A stretch of 64,000 bases of DNA from Cacajao melanocephalus (Eukaryota > Chordata > Mammalia > Primates > Pitheciidae): the NCBI GenBank assembly GCA_963573385.1, contig CAUYLG010061804.1, forward strand, positions 423,830 to 487,829, read 5' to 3'. The position numbers and the translations under genes are program-made. Below the pieces are notes generated by a model, which was given only the letters and a program-made list of their open reading frames with translations, was not told the DNA's origin and searched no databases. Below, in pieces: positions 48,936-63,453 of the stretch (the stretch's first letter is position 1; each line of letters starts with the position of its first letter).

Positions 48936-48947
48936 TAACATGTTCCA

Positions 48948-48961
<14 letters not shown>

Positions 48962-48978
<17 letters not shown>

Positions 48979-49242
48979 TTTTTTTTGAGACAGAGTCTCA
49001 CTCTGTCACCCAGGCTGGAGTGCAGTGGCACAATCTCGCCTCACTGCAACCACGCCTTCCTGGTTCGAGCGATTCTCCTGCCTCGGTCTCCTGAGTAGCT
49101 GGGACTACGGGCACACACCACCATACCCAGCTAATTTTTGTATTTTTAGTAGAGATGGGGTTTCACCATGTTGGCCAGGATGGTCTAGATCTCTCGACTT
49201 TGTGATCCACCTGCCTCAGCCTCCCAAAGTGCTGGGATTATA
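48962..49242 (-). mobile_element. Alu, antisense, lacking its 5' end
   Basis: A 25-bp poly-T is followed by gagacagagtctcactctgt, and the element reads through to gtgctgggattatag. It lacks the usual terminal ggctcatgcctg/ggccgggc block. It is among the less diverged Alu copies in the window. Confidence 0.95.
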
Positions 49243-49949
49243 GACCAATGTACTTCCAAAAAAGGTAAAAATTATATAACACAGGAAGAAAAAGTAAGAT
49301 ACAATATTTTATTCTAACAATAAAGCCCTTAACGTGAAGGTGGAGACAGGGTAGACATAAGAAGATTCACAACTGCGTGTGTATGGGCTATAAATTCGTG
49401 GTGACACAGCAAAACAAACAGCACTTCTCTAGTGTCTGTTTGTCAAAGTACAAACAAAAAAAGACGTGAATCTCCAGTTCTGCATGGATTCAGAATCCTG
49501 GGAACTGGAAAGTACATGTGCCTCATTGTCATTTCAAGGACATCAAAGACCACATCTGTGATAACGGCAGTGGAGAAAACCAGGCACCTGCATATTGCGT
49601 CTAGCAGAGACACTGCTGGTGTCCACTGGAATTGGTGGCCTGGATGCTTTAATTGTGCACAACTGAGGCTGTAGTAAGGTCTCATCACCTAGATTCTCTG
49701 ACAGAGGGGAAACTGCCACATCAGTGGTAGGTGTTTGAATCTGAGGAAGAAGATGCTAACAGCCACTCATTTGGAAGCACATGTGGTAGATCCTTGGAGA
49801 ATTCCAGAAATAGCTTTGGTAAGGAAAAAAATGGGTAGCTTTGCTTGTAGCCAGAGGGTCTGGAATAACAGGTGGGCAAAAGAACCAAAGAAGTACTGTA
49901 TATGGCTAGAGTAGCCCCCAAATGACCTCCTTGCCGAACTTTGAAATTG
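49243..49949. other. Intron sequence, nothing recognised
   Basis: No exon or nameable repeat was seen. Confidence 0.5.
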
Positions 49950-50070
49950 CTTTGTAGAGACAGGTCTCGCTATGTTGTCCAGGCTGGTCTCCAACTCCTA
50001 GCCTCATGGGACCCTCCTACCTCAGCCTTCTAAAGTGCTGAGATGACAGGAATGAGCCACCCCACCTGAC
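49950..50070 (-). mobile_element. Alu monomer fragment (FLAM/AluJ-like), antisense
   Basis: Only a monomer-sized piece is present (gtagagacaggtctcgctat, tgttgtccaggctggtctcc, ccaccccacctgacc). Confidence 0.88.
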
Positions 50071-52199
50071 CCCTGGTTTGCCTTTCTATAGTTTACCTTT
50101 CCTCTAATTCTACATGATTTCTTCCTTTCAGTGAAGTGCCCTTTCTAACCAGACCAGCTGAGCCCACTCTTCTGTGTACCTATCACTCATTGTCCGTGTC
50201 ACTCATTTGGAACCTACCATATACTGCCCAGTATTTCACATTCTGTGTTACCCACTTTTCTATTTATTGCCTGTCTTAATGTTTATATCTGTCCTCTGTC
50301 CATCTCAGTACCTGGGGCACATGTGTATGTATTGATTTTTTTGCATGTTTTTGTTAAATTTTAAACTCTGAAGATCTGAGTCTACCTCTTCATTACCTGC
50401 AGCTTTAATTAAGAATTGAAACTCAGAAATGTTAATAATATAAACGAATAACATAATGACACAGTTACCTCAATCTGGGGGATTAAACCCCCCTTAAATT
50501 GCATACATAATTATCAAGATAAAAACCTTTTAAATTATGTGCAAGAAATTTTTAGCAAGTACTTTATTACATCTTAATGCAATCTAAGTATTTAAACATC
50601 ACGATGCCAAATTAGACTATTTATTAAGCTAGGTTTTGACAAACACTGTAAGCTAACTAAGGCATCATGCTCATGCTCAATACTTTATTCATTCCTTAAG
50701 TTTCAGAATTAAATGTGCCACCCTTTTAAGTTATAAACCATTTGTGATTATTTTTGAGAGGCTTATTTTAAAATAGAAGAAAACTTTCCAAGCAAGCGTT
50801 TTTTTTTTTTTTTTTTTTTCCTCAGGAAAAGGAATTTGTGTCTAGACAAGAGCAGATGGATGCTCCCTGATTCTCTTAGGGTAGTTGTCGTGAATGGAAT
50901 TTAGAGAGTTTTTTTTTTTCCCCTCCTTCTTCTAGGCAATCCTTTTTCATCTTTTATCAAACAATTCAGCTCATGGGTTATGTATTGCCTTCTGGAACTT
51001 AAATTTGATTTTTCTGTTTGAAATATACATTTATAATTTTCCAAACATGAATTTATGGAAATGGAAGCCTTTAGAAACTCCCACAGAGGTAACAGATGAT
51101 TGACTCTGTTGAAAGAAAGTCCAAGAATGTATGCAGGAAGAATTAGGACTGGCAAGATGATGATAGTTGTCTGGAGAGGTAGAAACAGCTGACAAATAGC
51201 AGAGAATAAGGAGCAGATTAAGCCAGGGTACTGTTGTCCTTGCTCCTGGATTCCAATTTTCAACTTCCAACCTGATGTCTCCAGACAGAAGAGAAGCTAG
51301 TATATCATTGGTCTAAGCAGAGGAAGATTGAAATTTAGAGAAAGTATTTAAGGTTTATTTCTACATTGCCTTTGCCACATTCTTAAAAAGCATTTGACAC
51401 TTAAGATTTAAATTCAATCAAGTGATGCAAATTAAATAAAGTGGTGTAAATATGAGATAGAAGGGAAATGGTTTCAAGAGTATATCAGATGAAGGGGGTG
51501 GCTGATTAGAAGCAATATTTCAACTGGGCTAGGGAAGCTGAATTTGAATTGTTTTGTTTTTGTTTTTTGGAAGCTATTACCTTGTTGGTAAAGTCTTTCA
51601 AAGACTTTCCTCATGGATCTGGCGAAGTCATGATGGAACACAGTGTTTAACACTGGCCTTCTTGGTAAGCAAGATAAGAAGGAAAGTTCTAGGAGGGAGT
51701 TTATCAAAACTTGTCCTGAGGGCAGATTTCACAGGCAATTCCTTATTAAAAGTGCAACAGTGTCACCAGGATGATACGGGGCTGCTGAGGGGAGAGAAAG
51801 GCATACAACTGAGGAAGCTCGGTTTTCAAAACAAATTGTAGCAACTGCCCAGTTTTCAGATTTCAGCAATAATTGGTACGCTGTGTCCTATTAGGCCCAT
51901 CTTTTTTTTTCCCATGGTGATTTTGACTGGTGGAAGCAAACTGTGTGTGCACGGGTAAATGCAGAAAGTCATGGTATGAAGACAGCCCCAGAAAGCATTT
52001 ATTGTGGCTCTTTCACATGCTATGTAGCGTGGAAATCATCTGACATGCATCCTACTTGTTTATATGTGCCTCCAAGGCAGAAGTATTTGTGTTATTTACC
52101 ACTCAATTCCCAGTGCCTAGGGTACTCCTTAGATTTGCATACAAACTTTAGTAATAAACTTGTTGAATGCATTATTTATGATCTTTATGTAAACTCTGA
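50071..52199. other. Intron sequence with a poly-T/AG pseudo-acceptor
   Basis: A run of 21-22 T at about 50799-50820 is followed by cctcag, which looks like a strong 3' splice site. No protein-coding continuation was recognised. Otherwise nothing stands out. Confidence 0.5.
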
Positions 52200-52300
52200 A
52201 GGGCAATGATCATTATTTCTGTTTTATACTGAGTAAACTGAGGCTTAAATTGGTTTAATAACTTGGGTAAAATTAAATATAAAGATTCATTTACACATTT
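52200..52300 (+). mobile_element. MIR-like fragment
   Basis: The words tgatcattatttctgtttta, actgaggcttaaattggttt and aataacttgggtaaaatta follow the end of a MIR. It is diverged and short. Confidence 0.5.
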
Positions 52301-52394
52301 TCCTGAACTAATAAATATACATGAAACGTAGATTAAGCATCGATGCTACAATTAAACAGAAATTTTAATGTGTCCCGCTAGCTATTTTTACCAA

Positions 52395-52450
52395 TATTGT
52401 TACTTATGGCATAGCTGTTTTTACTGATAGTTTTACTTATGGCATAGCGT
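52395..52450. repeat. Short local duplication (spacing 33 bp)
   Basis: The word tacttatggcatagc occurs at 52401-52415 and again at 52434-52448. The intervening bases are also partly repeated (ttttaccaatattg / ttttactgatagtt). Confidence 0.8.
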
Positions 52451-52459
52451 ACTACATTA

Positions 52460-52780
52460 GTTATGTATTTCTGTGTAACAAATTACCCCCAGATTTAACT
52501 TGCCATGTGGGCTTTTCTTTAGAGCAGCTTACAACATGGCAACTGTCTTCCGTCAGAGTAAGCAACCAAGAGAGTAAGAAAGCAGAAGCCAGCATGGAAG
52601 CCAGCATCATTTTTAATCTCAGAAGTGGCATCCCATCTTTTTTTGCCATATTCCGTTGTGAATCCCTGGTTCCAGCTCACATTCAACGTTGAGGGGATTA
52701 CACAAAGGCATGAATACCAGGATAAGAGGAATCACTGGGGGCCATCTCAGAGGCACCTATCACACATACATATTTGCAAA
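52460..52780 (+). mobile_element. Old interspersed repeat fragment, family not assigned
   Basis: The start (tatttctgtgtaacaaatta, cccccagatttaact) and the end (ggggccatctcagaggcacc, tatcacac) resemble a common ancient repeat that begins 'gctataacaaatcacc' and ends 'ggccatcttggaggctg'. I cannot name the family. Confidence 0.6.
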
Positions 52781-54919
52781 TACATGAGGATAGGAGAGAC
52801 CTTAAGGCTAATGAATGGCATAATTAGATAAAATAGTCCTAGGGTATGTGAAGAAATCCCACAACATGGACTTCATAGGGACATACTCAAATGCTGGTAT
52901 AATAGCCCTATTACCTTGTGCAGTGGCATTTAGAGCACAAAAGGTCTACTGAGGCAAGATGGAGGCATGTAGTATGTGGCCAGGAGGGGACAGAGGAATA
53001 ACAGAGCTAGCTTGTGGAGAAGGAAAAGCCTGGATTGGCTCAAGGCTATTGGAGAAGTGGGTTGGAGTCAAAGAGAACAGATAGAGTTGGGGAATTGTAC
53101 ATAGAAGATACAGCTGGTATATAATTCAAAAATCAGTGTACACGCCAAAGGGAAGAAAAATCTAATGGCATTACGAGGAAAAATTCTACTTGAGTTAGGT
53201 TTAGAGATTCAAACATTAATTACAGAAGAAGCTCTCTAGCCTGTGGTGTCAGGAGTCATAACCAACATGCCAGTGCGTGTGTGCAAAATTAGGGGTGGAA
53301 GTGAAAGCTCTGGATAATGTAGGAACTCCTAGCCAAGTGCTTAAACAAGATTCCAGCCACTCTTGTACCTCCTAGGGAAGGTACCCGGTAGAGCGCATGG
53401 GTCTATAAATACATGTAAAAATGAAATAGTCACTATTCGTGAAGCAGACTTAGAGATCCATTTGATTACTTACTCCTTGCCTAGTAGGTAATGCTCCCAT
53501 CCAAACATCTCTAAAAAGATTCTGAGCTGAGGATTTTTAAAGTTCCCTGTGTGGGGGTGAATTGGGGGGAATACTTAAAGGCCTTCTATTAACCTAATTC
53601 ATGATCATGACATTCTTTACTAAAATTGCTAATATAAAATGGTGGGCAGCTTCTGTGATTTGTATTCTGTCTGAAGAGAAACTAAAGGTAGAGATGTGTC
53701 ATGGCTTCAGTTTGGGGTAGTTTCTACTTCTACACTGACTATGAACTGGAGCTCCAAACTCAGTCTCCTTAGAACTGATTATGCTTCATGGATGTGAGGA
53801 ACACTTAAGGCACACCCAGTGCCTTATCAATGCCAGTCAGACTTCCCGTTGGGCAACTCGAGGGCCCCAGTAGTTTATATCATACTTTTACCCTTTCTTT
53901 TCTTCTCTTTTGGCATTGAATTGGGGGCCAACTAAATAATCCCATAGCAGTATCTGATAGAAACTATTTTTGGGAAAGAATACTTTACCTGTAGAAAACA
54001 TCAAACACCACTTACCTGGTATAGGGGATAGTGGAATGGCCCCACAGCCATTAATACTTTCTAGCTCCAATTACTCTGATCTTTCCCTAATCCTTACCAA
54101 ATTCCAACTGTTGAAGTAGAGGCTCAGTGACTATCTGTGATGGGGGAGGATACTGTAGTAATTCCTGCACTGGAATTAGCCACAATTCCATCCCCGTCCT
54201 GATATTTTATTTTCTTTTTAGAATCCTTTAAATGCTCTTATTTTTGTTTTATTTTACGTTAACATTTGCTTAAACTGGTTATCTCTCTCTGGAACAGGGG
54301 CTTTCTCTATTTTCTTTTCTCTCTACTCCATAATAAAATCTGTACAAGGAACACACTCAGAGTGTGTTGGCTGACTGCACCACCACAGTTGGGTGACCCC
54401 TGGGCATGCAGATGTGTTTGATTGGCCTTGGTGAACTAGTTGAAGATAGAATTATGAATCTTTCTCTTTGCCCAATGGTGACGCTCCTTCTGAAGAAGCA
54501 GTTCTGACGATCCTGAGCTCAGGTTTCTGAAAGGTCCCTAGAGACCAAACCTAGAAATGCCCACCAATCACTTGTTAAATGACTCGTGATATTCTTTAAT
54601 AAAATTACTGAACCAATGCTAAATGATGGGCAGAAAAAGAGAGACTTGGTAGGTGAAATGTGATGCCATTCATTTTGTCCCTGAAATACTGGATGACAAA
54701 GGAGTTCTTCATCTTAATTTTACCCGTTTATTCCTGTCCCATTCTTTTACTTCTCATTCTTCTGTTCCCAGCTGGATAGACTGTGCTAGAAGCAGGAGAA
54801 GGGTTTAAATGCGAAGAATGAAGCAGAGATGTTCTCTGTCTGAAGGTGACTTATATGTGAAACAGTTGACATGCAAAAATACCAATGAACTAGCCTAATA
54901 CAGTATACTAAGTACTGTA
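52781..54919. other. Intron sequence, nothing firmly recognised
   Basis: Two diverged stretches share similar words (53604-53650 and 54585-54632: attctttactaaaattgct against attctttaataaaattactg, then a gatgggcag-like end). They may be copies of one old element. No exon was seen. Confidence 0.45.
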
Positions 54920-54946
54920 ATTGTGTTTGTGTGTGTGTGTGTGTGA
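54920..54946. repeat. Short (GT)n microsatellite
   Basis: About ten GT units with one TT interruption. Confidence 0.9.
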
Positions 54947-56083
54947 GATTAGGATGCTATAAAATTATAAAGAATTGCAGAGAACTGTCTACTTTGGGTG
55001 TCTGGGGATTAAAGAAATCTTTACAATGTAAATTCCACACTGAATGAGGAGGAGTTCACCTGGGCCAAAGACAAGGATGTACATTTCAGTATGAAAGAAT
55101 AAATTATTCATAGATATGTTGCTCTGTGTCCATTTCATATTTGGAGACATTGAAGTAATTCTGTCTAATTGGAACATTTGAGAGTATATAGTAATAAGGG
55201 GTGAGATAGAAAGACACAGGAACCTTATAGGCAGATGATAGGTGCTTGTTTTTGTTTGTTTCTTGATAAAGTGGTTTTACAGTTCTCTCTGTAGTATAGG
55301 GAATCATTGGAATGCTTAAAGCAGGGGAAAGGACCTTTTATATACTTAAAGGTAGCGAGGCTGCCTGGCTGTTCATCTCTGTTACCTTCGATTGACCTTG
55401 GATTTTGCCCTTTTGGTCGTCATCAGTCCTATTTGAATATTTAATACAACTTCTCATTCCTTTAACTAACTCACCCTGTGCTCTGAAACTTCACCTCTGA
55501 CGTCTCTCAGGAGAATTCATTCCGGAATTTCCTCACCTCTGGTTTAGGATCTCGATCAACACTGGAATGATGTGACCTTGATTTTTATATGTGTACTTAA
55601 CTCTGATTTCATTACTCCTAGAATGTCATCGTTTCGTGGCCTAGTGTGCACCTCGCATACCGAAATAAAACTAGAATTTAAAAGTTTATTTTTGACTTTG
55701 ATCACCCTTTCAGGACATAAGCTATTAAGAACAAATCAGCATTTCTGATAAATAACTGTAAAGTGGTGCCTATATTTTTTGGATCTAATTCAGAAAATAG
55801 AAAGACGCTTCTATTTATATTCCTATATCAAAAATTCTGTTAATACATAATGTGTGAATCACAAAGGCAATGCTGCGTTTTGTCCTAATTAGCGAGAGGC
55901 AGAAGCAGCATCATATTTGAGGAAGTCTGAAACTTTTTCTGTCTCAGTATTACTTTTGGGGTATTTAATTTTTTTAGATATTAACAAAGCATTAGAAGAA
56001 TTAATAGCCAAAATAACATCTTAGGTTCTGTTAAGATGGGTCATTATTCTATAAACTTTTGTTTTTATGTCCATCACACTTCC
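54947..56083. other. Intron sequence, nothing recognised
   Basis: About 1.1 kb with no exon or nameable repeat. Confidence 0.5.
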
Positions 56084-57028
<945 letters not shown>

Positions 57029-57061
57029 GCAAAAACCACAATTACTTTCATATCAACCTAA
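57029..57061 (+). mobile_element. MADE1 half element
   Basis: The text gcaaaaaccacaattacttt and catatcaacctaa is the 3' half of a MADE1. The 5' inverted repeat is absent, so no hairpin can form. Confidence 0.8.
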
Positions 57062-58039
57062 AAGCATGTCACCTTCCACATTTTCCTCCTCCTCATCTCT
57101 TCTTCAGGATGACCTTGCACAAACAAAGCAACACTATAACCTTTCTCACCCCTTTAGATTCGAGAAAGGTCTTCATGCCAATAGATGTGTGTTCATGTGG
57201 TTTGGGGTCTGAGTTGTGGGCACTTTCCCACTCAGCTTCCTAGTTTGCAGTTACTAAGGCAGAATATGAAGTGTTTGATCACAGTCACAATTTCTGAGGG
57301 ACTTCCCCACTTAATGAGATTGTTCGGATTGGTTTCTATTATGTTCTGGGCTGGGTGATAGAACTTGATTTTTTTCAGAGCCCAGTTCTATAAGAAGTAC
57401 AAACCTTGAGAACAATTTGATTTCTTTTTAAATATGTGAATTATGAAAAGATTCAAAGATACAAAAAGAACAGAGGCTAATATAACAGATGTCACTCCTT
57501 CCTTCTCAAAGGTAACTACTATATTTAAAGTGGGTATATATCCTGTTAGAACTATAAGAAAATATACAAATGTATATGTTTAAATTACGCACAGTTTTCA
57601 TTTGTGTATTTTAAAGTTTTTCACAAATGATATTTCTTTTCCCAAACGATACGGCTTCTCCCACTCAAAGTTTGACCTCAGGGCTTATTATTTGAACATA
57701 TTGACAGTCCCCTGACTCACATCCCTAAGTCTGTTTTTTCCCACCCAGATGCACTGTCTGTGCATCTGCAGTGAGCTTCTCAAAGTGGCTCCTGAGTTGG
57801 AGGATTCAGAATAGGAATGGGGTAGAGCCTGTTGACACAGCTCCCTTAAAGCAGATATTTTCTTTCTCAGGTTTTGTATACTTTTCTTCTTAACTCTAAA
57901 TATATAACCTAGCAAGGAACAACTGTAGCCATAGAGACACAAAAACATTTTTGTGACTCCAGTGTACAATTACTTACTTCTCCTAATCAACATCTCTTTA
58001 GAAGTTAATATTTGGCCAACCCATAGTGAATGCCCAAAT

Positions 58040-58340
58040 CACTGGGACTGAATTTTACTAAATTTTGTCAAAGCACTTGCCAAAATGATGTGTAACCATT
58101 GTGCTCCCATCAGTAGTAGAAGGGTTCCCTTTTGTCTGCATGCTCAGTATGATTAATATTATTCTGCTTTAATTTGTTTACCTATGCCAACAAGTATGAA
58201 ATTACATCGCATTGTTTGCGTTATAATTTCTCCAATTCAAGTCTTATTGTATATTTATCAGCAATGTGGATTGCTTTTCTGTGAACTGAGTGTGCTAATT
58301 CTTTGTCAATTTTTAATATTTTTTCTTATTGATTTGTGGG
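58040..58340 (-). mobile_element. Old L1M-type fragment (tentative)
   Basis: The pattern aagcacttgccaaaatgatg, ttgtgctcccatcagtagta and ttctttgtcaatttttaata resembles reverse-strand L1M ORF2 end/3'UTR. It is highly diverged. Confidence 0.5.
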
Positions 58341-59639
58341 AGTAGTCTATTTACCCTCTATACATGTAGGAGCACTAATTTTTTTTTAATCAGTTATATC
58401 CATAGGGACAAACAGTTTTATGCCCCTAAAAGCTACTTTGTGGTATTACATAGAACTGTAACATCATCAATCATGCTATGGCAACGTAGACATCATGGAG
58501 TGGCATTAATATAACTAAGAAAGAGGGAATTTGTAATTATATTTAAGAAGATACTTACTCTCAAATTTGAATATATGTGAAAATAATGTGATGCTCACTA
58601 TTCAGTCATTTAAAAAAGTTTGTCCCCAATACAAATGAATAACTCAAATAGTCTGAGTTTAATGCAGTGTTTTTAAGAAATAGTTTTATTTGATTCATAT
58701 TTGTGGCAATACAGCTTAATATTTCCCAAATTCTTTTATCTAAATATAGCTTAAAAGCTCAAATGAAAAATTCAAGTAATATAGAGAACCAATTAAAGTG
58801 ATTCATCCATAGAAGGAGATTTCCCCATGCATGCTATGCTTTTGATAATTCCTACTAAAGTGTGGGCATACTGTTTTCCTCTAACCTTGCTGTCTCCCCC
58901 TCCTTTTTTAAGTTTGACTTTTCCTGCTAGAAATACATTTTTCCAGGAATGGTTTATCTTGAATACTCTGACCCTAGAGGGTAAAGTAATTTAGCAGAAT
59001 TTCTCGCATAGGGATTAAAATGGGTATTAAAGTATCCACTGAGGATGAAAGTGAGTATAAACAGGAATCAGGCATGAAAGTTCAGAAATGGGAATAGATG
59101 AATGATGTTTCTATTTTATCGTCCTTGTAAATAAAATAAATGTGCTTTTGGCTTTCATTTGCTATACAAATTGATTGTTATGTAATAATAGCTGAGAAAA
59201 CGGAATTAGAATTTTTGAGAATCAGTGAATCCGCAGCATTTTTAAGAAGCTAGTGGAGGTATTCCAGACACTCTACTGAGTTTACTTTCCACAAATCTCT
59301 AGGGTGTGTGTGCAGGTATCCCTATAAAAAGAATGAATTGTCAGCATTTAAGAAATTTATATACATATCCTCTTTCACATCCAGGCGGTCCTGGTGAGAT
59401 GGAACACATTATCTTTGAGCCCACTGGTCTCTTTCCATAGGCCTTTCTGTTGAAATGTCCGATGTTTTCCTCTTTCTGTTACACAGCCCTTCCCCAGCTT
59501 CTCTCGCTCCGCCCTCCCCTCCCCCGTGTCTCAAGTCTTGCATTTCTGACAAAAGTGATGGGTTGAATTATTTCATTTACACTTAATTGTGAAGCCATGC
59601 AGGTTAAGGTCTGCTACTCACCAGCTATGACTGTAACAT
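58341..59639. other. Intron sequence, nothing recognised
   Basis: About 1.3 kb with no exon or nameable repeat. Confidence 0.5.
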
Positions 59640-59790
59640 CTGATATTAGTCAAATATTTACTGATACTTCCAAAGGGCCAGATTCCACCCAATACTTCTG
59701 TGCATTATCTCACTGAATCATGAGGTAGGATTTTATTATAATTTGTAGACAAACAGGTTAAAACTTGGCCAAGGATTGACTCCTGGTAAC
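59640..59790 (+). mobile_element. MIR fragment
   Basis: The text caaatatttactgatacttc, gtgcattatctcactgaatc, atgaggtaggattttattat and aaacttggccaaggattgac follows the MIR 3' half. It ends about 325 bp before the exon at 60115. Confidence 0.7.
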
Positions 59791-60114
59791 CGGTAACCAG
59801 CCTCAGTTCGGATTAGGATAACGTGAAAACTACATTCACACACTATACCACGCTGACATGGGCAGGTTTCAGAAACGTTCTCTTTTGCACACCATCACCA
59901 TGCATAGTATTACAATTAGGAAAGTTTGATTTCCCTGCTGCTGTGGTAACTGGCATAAAGACTACTAAATTGGGCTCACTTCAAATGGGACTGATGATTG
60001 TCTTGCTCCACATAACTGTTAGAATGCCCAGAGACCTACCCTTTGGCCAAAAGCTGGAATGAGAGGTAGTGAGAGAAAAATTGCCTAATCCTCTGCTTTT
60101 TATTTTTAACCCAG

Positions 60115-60266
60115 TGATGCCACGCTTTGCTGAACAAGTAGAGGTTGCCATTGAAGCCCTGAGTGCCAACGTTCCTCAACCATTTGAGGAGAACGAGTTC
60201 ATCGATGCCTCCCGCCTGGTGTATGACGGTGTTCGGGACATCAGAAAGGCCGTGCTGATGATCAGG
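60115..60266 (+). CDS. CTNNA2: CTNNA2 internal exon, end of MIII (about residues 583-633)
   Basis: This exon is 152 nt. Two bases complete Val583, then 50 codons run from MPRFAEQVEVAIEALSAN to RKAVLMIR, leaving in phase 0. The acceptor follows a good pyrimidine tract (tttttatttttaacccag) and the donor is gtatgt. It closes the MIII bundle. In alpha-E-catenin the next residues form the acidic, CK2/CK1-phosphorylated linker before the actin-binding domain; that exon is not in the window. The variable stretch NVPQPFEENEF separates this copy from CTNNA1, which differs around these positions, and supports CTNNA2. The preceding intron is 18,398 bp. At least 3.7 kb of the next intron follows. The frame continues uninterrupted from the previous exon, so this is a live exon and not a retrocopy. 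Confidence 0.95.
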
Positions 60267-62529
60267 GTATGTGAGGCTCTGTAGCTCAGCGCTGGTCAGC
60301 TCTCCTAGTAGGAAACTGAAGCATTCACTCCTTTATTTATTATTTATTTTGTAATGACTGAGTTTAACTTGGTAAGCTCTTTGGCTCCTTATTTAGTCAG
60401 ACAAGGTGAACTTTCTACTTATAAAGGGATGAGTAATGTCAGCAAGCTCAGGTGAGCACTGAATACTCTGAAGGGCAATGCCCTGCCTACTTCTTGCATG
60501 CATTCGTTCCTCAATTTCATACAACCTGAAGGAATACCCCTGCTATTTTCCATGTGTACCTCTTACTAACACTCTTCCCATCAGGATTAGAAGATCATGG
60601 GCTGGAAAAAATGAAGATTACACAGCATGGTAGCATTTATAATAACAATGCATAATAATAGTTATCATTATGCAACAATGAAGTGATATATAATTACATT
60701 CTCCTTGTGTAAAAGTAATTCAGGCATTATAAATAAGGCTGGATGGCCCTACATCAAACCTCTTATTACCCACTCCACTGTCTTCCCATCTTCAGACTTC
60801 TGTTGTCAGGTAGGTGTATCTTCCAAAATGTTGTCTAAATAATTAATATATATGCACAGGCCTAGAAAATACATATTATAGTTGATTTAAACACTCATAT
60901 AGTATCATTTCTAACTTCCTTTGTTCACTCACAAGGCACATTCACAGATGCCTGTTAAGCTAGCTTACTGTCTAGCTTACCTCATTTTCTTTAACTGCTG
61001 CATATCCATTATTCCATTATAAGAAGAATTTTTTTTCCTCCTTACCTTACCAACAGTTTAGCATAGTCATATTCAAACATTTATTGGCCACATAATAATG
61101 TTTATTTCTTCAAATATACTGCATATGCAAAAGCACAATTCGTGCAAATACACTTATGGCTATTATAATTGAAGCAGAAGTGGGGCTTCTGCAGTGCTAA
61201 TCCCAAAAGCATGCTGTCCAGTAGAATGGTATCCACACTTGTAACTTAAAATATTCTTTCTAGTAAACACTACAAAGGCAAAAAGAAAAAGATGAAATTA
61301 ATTAGAATTTTAAAAATATATTTTATTTAACCAAATGTATCCAAAATATCATCCTTTTGTGGCAATGGCCACATTTAAAGGGCTTAGAGACTCTACATAG
61401 CTAGTGACCACTGTGTTGGACCAGGCAGCCCTAGTCGGTGTCCTCATTCTTGTCTTCATCTTCAACATTCAATGAAACTACAAGGTGTTGGCTTTGAAAT
61501 TTATTTTTCAAATTGTTCAAATTTTTAATTTTTTTTTTCTGAGTGTCATTGAGTACCTAAACTAACACCCCCCACAGTCAATTAATTCCTTTTTGGTGTG
61601 TGATCCCTTAAGCACATCAAGAAGTATCTGTGATGTATTATTCTCTCTGGATAATAATATATCCCTAGTCCTTATACACATATATTGTTAATTCTCCTCC
61701 AAATGTCAGTGTCCTTGAAGCCATTAGGTCTAAGCATAGTCATCTTTGCCTGTGGTATCCAGTGCATAGCACAGTGCTTCTGACGTGATCTGGGCCGGCT
61801 GGAGTAGAACATCACCAGATGCCCTTTTGCTCTTTGTTGATATCCATGCTTCTGAAACATCTACCGACTCCTTCACTGGAAAGCCCAATTGCCATCTTCT
61901 GATCTTTTCATCTGTAAGTCAGATTGTCTGCTTTTTAAAATGTTAAATATAAATCTGCCTTTCTTAGTAATCCCATGATCAATTCAAAATGATCAGAGCA
62001 CTTAGTAAATTGTATCAGATGATATAAATAATACTTAACATGGAATTCAGATTTGGAATTTGAAGACTGTCAGAATGATTTCTGGTTCTTTGAACCTGCC
62101 TATTTTATACCTGTTAAACTCTGATTATCTTTCAATACCTAGCTCAAATGTTCTCTCCCCAATTTTCTCCTTCAACAAAAATGGCCTTATCCTATAACCA
62201 CCCATAACTTGTTTCTGTTTCTTCCCAAGGCTTGTCTATTGTGATCTGTCAGGTGCATAGGAATTTTTTGATTATCCCCGACAAAGTGGTTTAAAAATAC
62301 ATATAGGCAAATCTGGCAGACCAACATACAGTCGTTTCTCATTTTTTTTTTTTTACAGTAGTGAATGCTCTGCAAAATCACTGTGAACACCAAATTTGTG
62401 AATCTTGAATCACTGTGCCTAGGAGAAATAGTATTCATTACACAGTTTCCTTTAATGTCTATTGCTCTGTAAGGAAAAAACTCAAATTGTGTTTTTCCTC
62501 TGTTCTCATACCGTACTTAACGATTAACA
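60267..62529. other. Intron sequence; possible old L1 at 60690-61110
   Basis: No exon was seen in 2.3 kb. A stretch near 60690-61110 has an ancient-L1 look (tttaactgctgcatatccat, attccattataagaag). A poly-T lies at 62342-62354. Confidence 0.45.
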
Positions 62530-63250
62530 CAGACTTCTGTGAACAAGTGTGGGAGATGGTGTTCTCCCCATCACCAAGCAAGAAGTCTTCTGCAGCGGAC
62601 ACCAAGTTGTCCTCCAATTTGATTCCCACACCATCTACCTAGAGATAGCATCAGAGCCCTCACCCTGTGGGATCTGGCTCAGTCCCCAAGGCTGCTGCCC
62701 CTGCCAGACACCAGTCACAAGTCAGGGCTTCCAGAACATCTGACCAACTGGTTTCAAGTTGGGATTTCTTTGATCCCCCCTTTGGGTTAAATTCATTTGT
62801 TAGAGCAGCTCACTGAACTTAGGGAAACACTTATATTTACGAGTTTATTCTAAAGGATGTTACAAAAGATACAGGGGAAGAGATGCATAGGGCAAGGTGC
62901 AGAGAGTGAGGTATGGGAGAAGGAGCATGGAACTTCCATGCCTTCCCTGGCATACCACCCTGTAGGAACCTCCACATGTACAGAATCCAGAAACTTATCC
63001 AAACCCTGTCCTTTTGGGTGTTTATGGAGGCTTCATTACATAGGCATGATTGATTAAATCACTGGCTATTGGTGATCAACTTAACCTTCAGCTCCTCTCT
63101 GTCCCTGGAAGTTAGAGGGTAGGACTGAAAAGTCCAAACCCTCTAATCATGCCTTGGTCATTTTGGCAACCAGGTTCACCCTGAAACTACCTAGGGCCTT
63201 CCAGCTACAAGTGAACTCATTCACATACAAAAAGTATCACTTTGGAGTTT
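62530..63250 (+). mobile_element. LTR-like sequence, probably ERVL class
   Basis: The run tgttagagcagctcactgaa, cttagggaaacacttatatt, gggtgtttatggaggcttca, ttacataggcatgattgatt and ccaaaccctctaatcatgcc is a recurrent human LTR pattern. The family name and exact ends are not certain. Confidence 0.65.
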
Positions 63251-63408
63251 GTTAGGATTTCAGATGTTGTAAGCTAGGAAATGAGTTTGAAGACCAAATA
63301 TACGTTTCACAATATCACAATTACCTTCTCTAGACTGTAAAATTGCAGAAAGCAAAGGCTGTCTTTTTTTTTTCACTTCACTGTGGTGTTTTGTTTGGCA
63401 CAGAGCCT

Positions 63409-63410
<2 letters not shown>

Positions 63411-63453
<43 letters not shown>

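Noticed and set aside
50827..50900. A real exon after the poly-T/AG at 50826
   Set aside because: No protein match, and only a weak donor candidate (gtagtt) lies nearby.
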